Positions 1 to 4,994 of a DNA stretch of 5,021 nucleotides are shown here, in pieces (the stretch's first letter is position 1; each line of letters starts with the position of its first letter). The notes beneath the pieces were generated by a model. The model was not told where the DNA came from. It worked only from the letters and a program-made list of their open reading frames with translations, and searched no databases. Origin of the DNA: Candidatus Moraniibacteriota bacterium (lineage in GTDB: Bacteria > Patescibacteriota > Minisyncoccia > Moranbacterales > GCA-2747515); NCBI GenBank assembly GCA_029933995.1, contig JAOZNB010000090.1, positions 1-5,021 of the forward strand. The letters run 5' to 3'. The position numbers and the translations under genes were made by a program.

Positions 1-290
1 ATGTATATGGAATTATAGAAATAAATAATTCTGTAGGGACGCCCCTTGTGGGTGTTCTTGAGATTAATACAAATAAAATGGCACCCACAAGGGGTGCCAC
101 TACATTTAAATCATTGACAACAAATGAATACATAAAAAATGTTAAATCAGGTAAACTACCAAAGTTTAATATTTGGCAACGTTCATATTACGATCATATA
201 ATTAGAAAAGAAGAGTCATTGCAAAAAATTAAAGAATATATCATGATTAATCCTAGGGAATGGAAAAAGGATAAATTATTTAATAGCTAA
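1..290 (+). CDS. REP-associated tyrosine transposase (RAYT), copy 1, 3' part only, probably inactive
   Basis: This is the C-terminal part of a Y1/HUH single-strand transposase of the RAYT group. The frame is open from the left edge (codons from base 3) to TAA at 288-290. The GTG at 48 is not a real start, because upstream residues VYGIIEINNSVG match copy 2 (3257-3802). After a palindrome-encoded stretch come TTNEYIKNVKSGKLP, IWQRSYYDHIIRKEESL and KEYIMINP; the Tyr of KEYI is the likely catalytic Tyr. Compared with copy 2, this copy lacks about 7 codons just after the palindrome and 2 codons (KK) before IWQR. Where copy 2 reads H-I-H-G, this one reads (H)-V-Y-G, so the second His of the HUH metal site appears to be Tyr (TAT for CAT). 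That, with the deletions, makes activity unlikely. The stop lies 3 bases before yvcK. Family assignment is secure; inactivity is inferred. Confidence 0.8.
   Translation, partial: VYGIIEINNSVGTPLVGVLEINTNKMAPTRGATTFKSLTTNEYIKNVKSGKLPKFNIWQRSYYDHIIRKEESLQKIKEYIMINPREWKKDKLFNS
33..103. repeat. REPIN-like inverted repeat inside RAYT copy 1
   Basis: Arms at 33-54 and 82-103 match as an inverted repeat at 19 of 22 positions, around a 27-base AT-rich centre. The outer ends are GTAG (33-36) and CTAC (100-103), so each half has GTAG at its 5' foot, the usual mark of REP sequences recognised by RAYTs. The right half forms its own hairpin, GGCACCC/GGGTGCC (80-86 with 92-98, loop ACAAG). The left half is partly decayed: its 7-pair stem needs two G-T wobbles. 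The repeat lies wholly within the reading frame and does not break it. Confidence 0.8.
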
Positions 291-293
291 ATT

Positions 294-1316
294 ATGAAAC
301 GAAAAAAAATTGTAACAATTGGTGGTGGGACAGGGTCATTCACGTTGTTATCAGGGTTGAAAAAATATCAATATGATCTTACAGCGATTGTGACTATGGC
401 TGATGATGGTGGGTCTACAGGGAAGTTGCGGGATGAATTAGGTGTGTTGCCTCCAGGCGATATTAGGCAGTGTCTCGTGGCACTTTCTGATTCATCAGAA
501 GAATTGCGAGAATTGATGAACTATCGTTTTGAAAGTGGTGGATTAGAGGGGCATAATTTTGGTAATTTATTTCTCTCGGCACTTGAGAAAATTAATGGTA
601 GTTTTTCGGGTGGTATTATAGAGGCTATTAAAATTTTGAATGTTAATGGTAGTGTGGTGCCTGTAAGTGAGGATAGTATGCGTTTAGTAATTAAACTTAA
701 TGACGGAAGACTTTTATCTGGGGAAAAAGAGCTTGATGAAAATACACAGATTCATGAAATAGGAATTCATGAGGTGCGATTAGCTAGTCGTGTACGTGCA
801 AATAAACGTGCTGTAAAAGCAATTGATGAGGCTGATTTTATAGTTATCGGTCCAGGAGATCATTATGGAAGTATTGTACCAAATTTACTTGTGAGTGGTA
901 TAAAAAAAGCTATTAAAAAAACAAAAGCAAAAATTGTATTTGTGGCACCTCTTACAAATAAAAAAGGACATACAGAAGGATTTACTGTATTGGATTATGT
1001 AAAAAATATAGAAACATTGATTGGAAGTGGTAGAATTGATTTTGTGGTATATAATTCCAAAAAACCACATAGAGATATGATTACAAAATATGAAAAACAA
1101 GAAGGAAAAAAATCATTGGTTTTGTGTAAATATGCTAATGATAAAAAATATAGGATTGTAGAAGGAGATCTTCTTCGGAAAGAAAAAATTGTAACTGCAA
1201 AGGGAGATAAGCTGGCACACACACGTGCGTTTATTCGTCACGATAGTGATAAATTAGCGCGTGCAATTACACTTATTACAGAGTATAGTGAATATAGATC
1301 ATTTAATATTTTGTAA
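294..1316 (+). CDS. yvcK: YvcK/CofD-like family protein (putative gluconeogenesis factor)
   Basis: A 340-residue, full-length member of the YvcK branch of the CofD-like superfamily. Visible family motifs are IGGGTGSFTLL (9-19), ADDGGSTGKLRDELG (36-50), PPGDIRQCLVALSD (53-66), NYRF (76-79), GHNFGNL (86-92) and GPGDHYGSIVPNLLV (186-200); these form the Rossmann-like nucleotide-binding core. In Bacillus and Mycobacterium, YvcK binds UDP-sugars and affects cell-wall synthesis, cell shape and growth on gluconeogenic carbon; no enzymatic reaction is established, so the role here is inferred. It is cytoplasmic, with no signal peptide or membrane segment. The N-terminus starts at the usual point, a few residues before IGGGTG, which supports ATG 294. 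No Shine-Dalgarno site is visible; the start lies 3 bases after the RAYT copy 1 stop, so translation may be coupled or leaderless. The usual rapZ and whiA neighbours are not in this window. Confidence 0.93.
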   Translation: MKRKKIVTIGGGTGSFTLLSGLKKYQYDLTAIVTMADDGGSTGKLRDELGVLPPGDIRQCLVALSDSSEELRELMNYRFESGGLEGHNFGNLFLSALEKINGSFSGGIIEAIKILNVNGSVVPVSEDSMRLVIKLNDGRLLSGEKELDENTQIHEIGIHEVRLASRVRANKRAVKAIDEADFIVIGPGDHYGSIVPNLLVSGIKKAIKKTKAKIVFVAPLTNKKGHTEGFTVLDYVKNIETLIGSGRIDFVVYNSKKPHRDMITKYEKQEGKKSLVLCKYANDKKYRIVEGDLLRKEKIVTAKGDKLAHTRAFIRHDSDKLARAITLITEYSEYRSFNIL

Positions 1317-1322
1317 CCATTT

Positions 1323-1350
1323 GTCATTCCTGCGAAGGCAGGAATCTTTC
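1323..1350. repeat. Dispersed hairpin repeat, copy A
   Basis: A 28-base element with a perfect 8-bp stem, ATTCCTGC (1326-1333) and GCAGGAAT (1338-1345), and loop GAAG. It matches 4967-4994 at 27 of 28 positions in the same orientation. It starts 6 bases after the yvcK stop and is followed by CTTTCTG, so it could also act as a weak transcription terminator or 3' mRNA stabiliser for yvcK, though the T-tract is poor. It resembles the widespread ATTCC-hairpin intergenic repeats of many bacterial genomes and is unrelated in sequence to the GTAG-type palindromes within the RAYT genes. Confidence 0.8.
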
Positions 1351-1390
1351 TGTAAGATACAAAAATGATAAGGTTGGTAAAAGTATTATA

Positions 1391-1420
1391 TTGTAAATTA
1401 TATTCACAAGGAATTATAAG
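1391..1420 (+). promoter_or_regulatory. Possible weak promoter for the ABC exporter gene
   Basis: TTGTAA (1391-1396) and TATAAG (1415-1420) are separated by 18 bases and resemble sigma-70 -35 and -10 boxes at 4/6 and 5/6 positions. They lie in the only gap before the ABC gene, downstream of the hairpin repeat. In DNA this AT-rich such matches arise often by chance, so the call is weak. An alternative pair is TTGGTA (1374) with TTATAT (1398). Confidence 0.25.
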
Positions 1421-1467
1421 ATTATTTTATTCAGGGAATGGATGATAATTTTTTAAAGATTTGATAG

Positions 1468-3252
1468 ATGAAAATAAAGAATAAAGAAATTAATTTTTCA
1501 GAATTTCAATACAAGCCATTCAAATTTTTATTTTTTGTGGCACAAGAATATCGATTGCAAATTGTGGGCATAATGATATTAGTTGTTGTATCGGAAATTT
1601 TTTTTAGTGGTGTAATTTATTTTTTGGGGCAATTGGTAGATACATTAAACACAATGACTGCTGGTGATGATATGACCACAGCTTATAAATTTGCATGGTT
1701 ACTTGTGGGAACATTTGCAATTAGTTTTGCACTTTGGCGTATTAGTGGGTTTTGGGGTAGTTATATAACAACGCGTTTAGAGGCATATTCTTTTCAAGTT
1801 ACATTTGATTATTTAATCAAACATAGCTATGCATATTTTTCTGGTCGGCTAGTGGGAAAGCTTTCTAGTAAAGTTTCAAATATTGCTAGGAGTGTAGAAT
1901 CAGTTTTTCCAATGCTATTTTGGGATTTTTTGCGAATGACAGCAAAATTTGGAATTTTTTGTGTTTTAGCTTTTATATTTAATACATGGCTTGGAATAAT
2001 TTTTAGTGTATTTATTGTATTATTTCTAATTCTCAATATTACAACTTCACGAAAACTTGCTCATTATTCAAAAAAGCGCGCAGATAAAGCATCTTCATTA
2101 CGAGGGAATATTGTGGATGATCTTACAAATGTGATGGCTATTAAACAAAATGTACAAGTTACATTTGAAAGAAAAAATATTAGCAAATATATTGAAAGTC
2201 ATAGATTTTGGCATTTAAAAACGTGGAGATATTTTGAAACAGTGTTGACATTTAATTCATTGATGGCTATCATCATGCAATTTATAGTGGTGTTCAGTAT
2301 GTTGCGATTGTGGGAAATGCAACAGATAGGACTAGGTATTGTAGTTATGGCAATTATGATGTCGACGCGATTAGTTGGGGATTTAGTTTTTATGGGAGCA
2401 ACGTTCAATAGGTTCATGGAGCAGTATGGACAATTAAAGGAGGGTTTAGAAGAGGTATTTATTCCATATGATATTGTAGATAATAATAATGCACAAAAAA
2501 TAAAGATTAAAAAAGGTGAAATTATTTTTGATAAGGTTGATTTTTATTATGAGGATGATAAAAATCGTTTAGTTTTTAAGCAGTTGTCACTAGAAATTTC
2601 AGCAGGGCAAAAGATTGGACTTGTAGGTGAATCGGGTGAGGGAAAGTCTACTTTTGTGAGTTTATTATTACGATTTATGGATTTAGAGTCAGGACAAATA
2701 ATGATTGATGGGTATAATATTGCAGATATTCGCCAAGATGATTTGCGTAGTGCTATTGCATATGTGCCACAAGAGGCATTATTATTTCATAGAACATTAG
2801 AGGAAAATATTAAATATAGTAATGTGCAAGCAAGTAAAGAAGATATTGTAGAAGCTTCTGTACGAGCACATGCACTGGAGTTTATCAATAGTTTTCCTAA
2901 AGGTTTTGAGACTATGGTGGGAGAACGTGGTGTGAAACTTTCAGGTGGACAGAAACAACGCGTAATGATTGCACGTGCAATGTTAAAAGAATCACCAATT
3001 TTGGTATTAGATGAGGCAACAAGTTCACTTGATTCACATTCAGAAAAATTAATTCAAGAAGCGTTGGAAGAATTGATGAAAGGACGGACAACGATTGTGA
3101 TTGCACATAGATTGAGTACATTGAAACAGATGGACAGAATTATAGTGTTTGATGGTGGTAGGATTGTAGAAGATGGTACACATCTAGAATTATTGGGGAA
3201 GAAGGGTAAATATTTTGAACTTTGGCAGTATCAGTCAGGCGCTTTGAATTAA
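1468..3252 (+). CDS. ABC transporter half-exporter (fused membrane and ATPase domains)
   Basis: A complete 594-residue type IV (MsbA/Sav1866-like) half-transporter, expected to act in the cytoplasmic membrane as a homodimer or heterodimer. The membrane domain covers about residues 25-320, with hydrophobic segments near 31-55, 75-95, 147-170, 173-192, 263-282 and 288-312. The nucleotide-binding domain (about 350-594) has an aromatic A-loop (Tyr360/361), Walker A GESGEGKST (387-395), Q-loop Gln435, signature LSGGQ (491-495), Walker B ILVLDE with catalytic Glu516, D-loop SSLD and switch His547. All ATPase residues are intact. Substrate cannot be told from sequence; lipid, peptide or drug export is typical of the family. 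No second half-transporter is adjacent, which favours a homodimer. ATG 1468 fits the usual N-terminal length; the upstream bases give only a poor ribosome site. The stop lies 4 bases before the RAYT copy 2 ATG. Confidence 0.93.
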   Translation: MKIKNKEINFSEFQYKPFKFLFFVAQEYRLQIVGIMILVVVSEIFFSGVIYFLGQLVDTLNTMTAGDDMTTAYKFAWLLVGTFAISFALWRISGFWGSYITTRLEAYSFQVTFDYLIKHSYAYFSGRLVGKLSSKVSNIARSVESVFPMLFWDFLRMTAKFGIFCVLAFIFNTWLGIIFSVFIVLFLILNITTSRKLAHYSKKRADKASSLRGNIVDDLTNVMAIKQNVQVTFERKNISKYIESHRFWHLKTWRYFETVLTFNSLMAIIMQFIVVFSMLRLWEMQQIGLGIVVMAIMMSTRLVGDLVFMGATFNRFMEQYGQLKEGLEEVFIPYDIVDNNNAQKIKIKKGEIIFDKVDFYYEDDKNRLVFKQLSLEISAGQKIGLVGESGEGKSTFVSLLLRFMDLESGQIMIDGYNIADIRQDDLRSAIAYVPQEALLFHRTLEENIKYSNVQASKEDIVEASVRAHALEFINSFPKGFETMVGERGVKLSGGQKQRVMIARAMLKESPILVLDEATSSLDSHSEKLIQEALEELMKGRTTIVIAHRLSTLKQMDRIIVFDGGRIVEDGTHLELLGKKGKYFELWQYQSGALN

Positions 3253-3256
3253 AATA

Positions 3257-3802
3257 ATGAAACAACAGCGAAAAACATTACGATTGAAGAACTATGATTA
3301 TTCACAAAATGGAATGTATTTTGTGACAATTTGTACACAAAATAAACAATGTTTATTTGGACAAATAAAAAATGGTGAAATAAAGTTAAATTTAGCAGGT
3401 GAGATAGTAGAAAAATGATGGAAAGAATTAGAAAATAAATTTAATATACAAGTACATGAATATGTGATAATGCCAAATCATATACATGGAATTATAGAAA
3501 TAAATAATTCTGTAGGGGCGGACCTATGTGTCCGCCAGTATGTAGATACTAAGGGGCAGACACATAGGTCTGCCCCTACAATTAGTGAAATGATGCAATG
3601 GTATAAAACTATGACAACAAACGAATACATAAAAAATGTAAAATCAGGTAAGCTACCAAAATTTGATAAGAAAATTTGGCAACGTTCATATTACGATCAT
3701 ATAATAAGAAAAGAAGAATCATTGCAAAAAATTAAAGAATATATCATGATTAATACTAGTGAGTGGAAAAAAGATACATTATATATTAATTTTAAAATAT
3801 GA
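3257..3802 (+). pseudogene. REP-associated tyrosine transposase (RAYT), copy 2, interrupted by an in-frame TGA
   Basis: Reading from ATG 3257 gives the full RAYT N-terminus (RLKNYDYSQNGMYFVTICTQ, then CLFGQIKNGEI), a TGA at codon 54 (3416-3418), and then in the same frame WKELENKFN, VIMPNHIHGII and the rest to TGA at 3800-3802, 181 codons in all. Family members often have Trp or a similar residue at this position (EKWW-like context), so a single TGG-to-TGA change explains the break. The HUH histidines (75 and 77 in MPNHIHG) and the probable catalytic Tyr162 (KEYIMIN) are intact. The only intact product would start at GTG 3464 (112 residues) and lack the first strands of the Y1 fold. The enzyme family nicks and joins single-stranded DNA at REP hairpins. 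A GTAG-bounded palindrome lies in frame inside the gene. It sits 4 bases after the ABC gene and overlaps the HAD gene by 4. No ribosome site is visible. Confidence 0.88.
3512..3579. repeat. REPIN-like pair of inverted REP hairpins inside RAYT copy 2
   Basis: Two hairpins face each other. The left has stem GGCGGAC/GTCCGCC (3517-3523 with 3530-3536, loop CTATGT); the right has GGCAGAC/GTCTGCC (3555-3561 with 3568-3574, loop ACATAG). The two 25-base halves (3512-3536 and 3555-3579) are inverted copies at 23 of 25 positions, separated by 18 bases. GTAG (3512-3515) and CTAC (3576-3579) mark the outer ends, so each hairpin has GTAG at its 5' foot, as in known RAYT targets. The element is translated in frame, giving residues GADLCVR in the left half and GQTHRSAPT in the right. 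Each half has a perfect 7-bp stem, so it looks less decayed than the element in copy 1. Confidence 0.88.
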
Positions 3803-4431
3803 AACTATTTGTAGATTTTGATAATACAATTTTTGATACACATCACAAGTTTTTAGATGCATTTTTTGGAGTGTTTGAAAACTATGGTGTATCACGAGAA
3901 ATTTTTGAAGAAACATTACCACATTTTTCAAAAACAGCTTTACAGAGTGGTAAATGCTATTCACCAGAGAGACATATAAAAATAATCAATAAACATACAG
4001 GAAAAAATATTAGTGAAGATATTTTTTTGCAAGAAATGAGTGAATTTTTAGAAAAATTAGAAAATTTTGTATTTGAGGATTTTTATGAGTTTGTAAATCA
4101 ATACAATAAAGGGGACTTAATCATTTTATCGTATGGTGAGGAGAAATTTCAGACGCAAAAGATTATTGGTTCAGGGGTAGAACAATTTTTTACAGATACA
4201 ATTATTACGCAGGGTGATAAGGCTATAGAGATTGAAAAATATATGCAGAATTTTTCAGAGGAGTCGGCTGTACTTATTGATGATAAATTAGGGTATTTTG
4301 AAAGTGTGAAAAAATTATCAATTGATACAAAAACAGTACACATAGTAAGAGGTGATAATAAATGTGAGAGTGGCGCTTTTTGTGATTATCATGCAAAAGA
4401 TTTACGTAATATAAGCGCTTTATTTCAATAA
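3799..4431 (+). CDS. HAD-superfamily hydrolase (putative phosphatase)
   Basis: A 210-residue haloacid dehalogenase-type hydrolase. Motif I is VDFDNTIFDT with nucleophile Asp6 and acid/base Asp8; motif II is Ser111 in IILSYG; motif III is probably Lys141 in QGDKAIE; motif IV is Asp161-Asp162 in AVLIDDKLGYF. All four are in order and at normal spacing, so it should bind Mg2+ and act by a phospho-aspartate intermediate. Residues about 15-95 form an all-helical insertion, as in C1-capped phosphatases. It is soluble and cytoplasmic, with no signal peptide. The substrate cannot be told; small phosphate esters or nucleotides are typical. Motif I begins at residue 5, so ATG 3799 must be the start. 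That ATG overlaps the RAYT copy 2 stop (ATGA), and no ribosome site is visible, which suggests that translation relies on coupling or on an AT-rich unstructured leader. Confidence 0.88.
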   Translation: MKLFVDFDNTIFDTHHKFLDAFFGVFENYGVSREIFEETLPHFSKTALQSGKCYSPERHIKIINKHTGKNISEDIFLQEMSEFLEKLENFVFEDFYEFVNQYNKGDLIILSYGEEKFQTQKIIGSGVEQFFTDTIITQGDKAIEIEKYMQNFSEESAVLIDDKLGYFESVKKLSIDTKTVHIVRGDNKCESGAFCDYHAKDLRNISALFQ

Positions 4432-4436
4432 AATGT

Positions 4437-4479
4437 AAAAAAAGTCCACGCCACCATTATGATAAATGATAGCGTGGGC
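4437..4479 (-). terminator. Intrinsic terminator of the winged-helix gene
   Basis: On the minus strand, a 15-position stem (arms 4479-4465 and 4458-4444, loop TATCAT) is followed by seven T (4443-4437). As minus-strand RNA it has 12 Watson-Crick pairs, two G-U pairs and one C-A mismatch. Read as plus-strand RNA, two of the inner positions become C-A mismatches and no T-run follows. The element therefore terminates the minus-strand gene, whose stop lies 6 bases upstream, and is not an obvious terminator for the convergent HAD gene. Confidence 0.85.
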
Positions 4480-4485
4480 AATGGG

Positions 4486-4857
4486 TTATGCGGCATCTTG
4501 AACAAGTTTTAGGTGTGATGGTTTCACATCCAAATCATTCATAAGCTCCTGCGCCCACTTCTGTAGCCACATATAATTGTATAGGTAAGCCAATTTCTTT
4601 TTCCTTGTCAGGCCTATAATTATGTGTCGGTTGTTGCGACATATTCCGTTTTCTCGATTTTCATATCGATTAATGGGAATAAATTCGTATGTAGCAAAAA
4701 TGTCAATCCAGTATAGTGCAGTGCCATAGTCAATCATGGCTTTGTGTGCAATATCTGGTACAAGGATTTCGTGCATGCCGTTTTCAGCACATGCTAGTAA
4801 TACGGTTGCTACGCGAAACGCATTTTTGCTTGGGAAAAGCGTGTCATACTTTTTCAT
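4486..4857 (-). CDS. Small winged helix-turn-helix-like protein, family not recognised
   Basis: A 123-residue soluble protein; I do not recognise a named family. The pattern suggests a winged-helix DNA-binding domain: a first helix (about 10-27, SKNAFRVATVLLACAENG), a second helix (33-42), a recognition-like helix (44-58, YGTALYWIDIFATYE), then FIPINRY, a basic turn with RNNR (74-77) and a strand ending IGLTRKKKLAYL, which resembles the wing and 'LTxKGxxL' ending of MarR-type regulators. A final amphipathic helix (about 91-109) could dimerise. The start ATG is supported by AGGGGG 7 bases upstream and a consensus promoter; the stop is TAA followed by a terminator. GC is about 39% by hand count over 4501-4860, against about 27% in sampled HAD lines, so it may be acquired. 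It is convergent to the HAD gene. DNA binding and autoregulation are inferred. Confidence 0.78.
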   Translation of the reverse strand: MKKYDTLFPSKNAFRVATVLLACAENGMHEILVPDIAHKAMIDYGTALYWIDIFATYEFIPINRYENRENGICRNNRHIIIGLTRKKKLAYLYNYMWLQKWAQELMNDLDVKPSHLKLVQDAA

Positions 4858-4858
4858 G

Positions 4859-4877
4859 AAAAGACCCCCTGTCTTTT
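4859..4877 (-). promoter_or_regulatory. Leader hairpin presenting the ribosome binding site
   Basis: In the minus-strand leader, AAAAGAC (4877-4871) pairs with GTCTTTT (4865-4859) around the loop AGGGG (4870-4866), one base before the ATG. The only strong Shine-Dalgarno-like sequence in the window, AGGGGG, fills this loop and the first stem base. The site decides the start at 4857. The stem is AT-rich and short, so its stability is doubtful; it may limit or tune initiation, or the pairing may be chance. Confidence 0.5.
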
Positions 4878-4903
4878 TTGTTGTAATTGAAGAACGAAAA
4901 AAT

Positions 4904-4932
4904 ATTATAACATCATTTTGTCAAAATGTCAA
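4904..4932 (-). promoter_or_regulatory. Consensus sigma-70-type promoter of the winged-helix gene
   Basis: On the minus strand, TTGACA (4932-4927) and TATAAT (4909-4904) are both perfect consensus boxes with the ideal 17-base spacer. Transcription should start near 4897, giving a leader of about 40 bases before the ATG at 4857. No other promoter in the window approaches this quality. Confidence 0.88.
4914..4928. promoter_or_regulatory. Perfect palindrome in the promoter spacer, candidate operator
   Basis: CATTTTG-T-CAAAATG is a 15-base perfect inverted repeat about a single central base. It lies in the spacer of the consensus promoter and overlaps the -35 box by two bases. A dimeric repressor bound here would block RNA polymerase. 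Because the gene it precedes looks like a winged-helix protein, autorepression is the simplest idea, but binding is inferred only. Confidence 0.55.
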
Positions 4933-4966
4933 ATCAATTATTTGTAACTATTCAGGTTTATTCAAT

Positions 4967-4994
4967 GTCATTCCTGTGAAGGCAGGAATCTTTC
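4967..4994. repeat. Dispersed hairpin repeat, copy B
   Basis: This matches 1323-1350 at 27 of 28 positions in the same orientation. The stem is ATTCCTG (4970-4976) with CAGGAAT (4983-4989), extended by a T-G pair; the one difference from copy A weakens the innermost base pair. It lies upstream of the winged-helix promoter. Nothing else is recognisable between 4933 and the right edge. Confidence 0.8.

Noticed and set aside
48..50. GTG as the start of the first gene
   Set aside because: It falls inside the palindrome, and the frame stays open and homologous to copy 2 back to the window edge.
114..142. TTGACA at 114-119 as a promoter for yvcK
   Set aside because: No acceptable -10 box lies 16-18 bases downstream, and the site falls within RAYT coding sequence.
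885..1222. Two minus-strand open frames opposite yvcK
   Set aside because: They are low-complexity, Phe/Cys/Ser-rich shadows of the AT-rich yvcK gene, with no start signals or recognisable motifs.
1827..3121. Minus-strand open frames opposite the ABC gene
   Set aside because: They are shadows of a complete, motif-verified gene and have no promoter or ribosome site.
3257..3802. UGA recoding (Gly or Trp) in this organism
   Set aside because: No other sense TGA is seen, Trp is always TGG, and TGA ends this same gene; with so AT-rich a genome, a reassigned TGA would be frequent.
3779..4343. Minus-strand open frames opposite the HAD gene
   Set aside because: They are antisense shadows of a gene with all four HAD motifs in order.
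4859..4879. Plus-strand intrinsic terminator at the hairpin followed by T
   Set aside because: Most of the T-run is within the stem itself, leaving only two unpaired T, and no plus-strand gene ends there.
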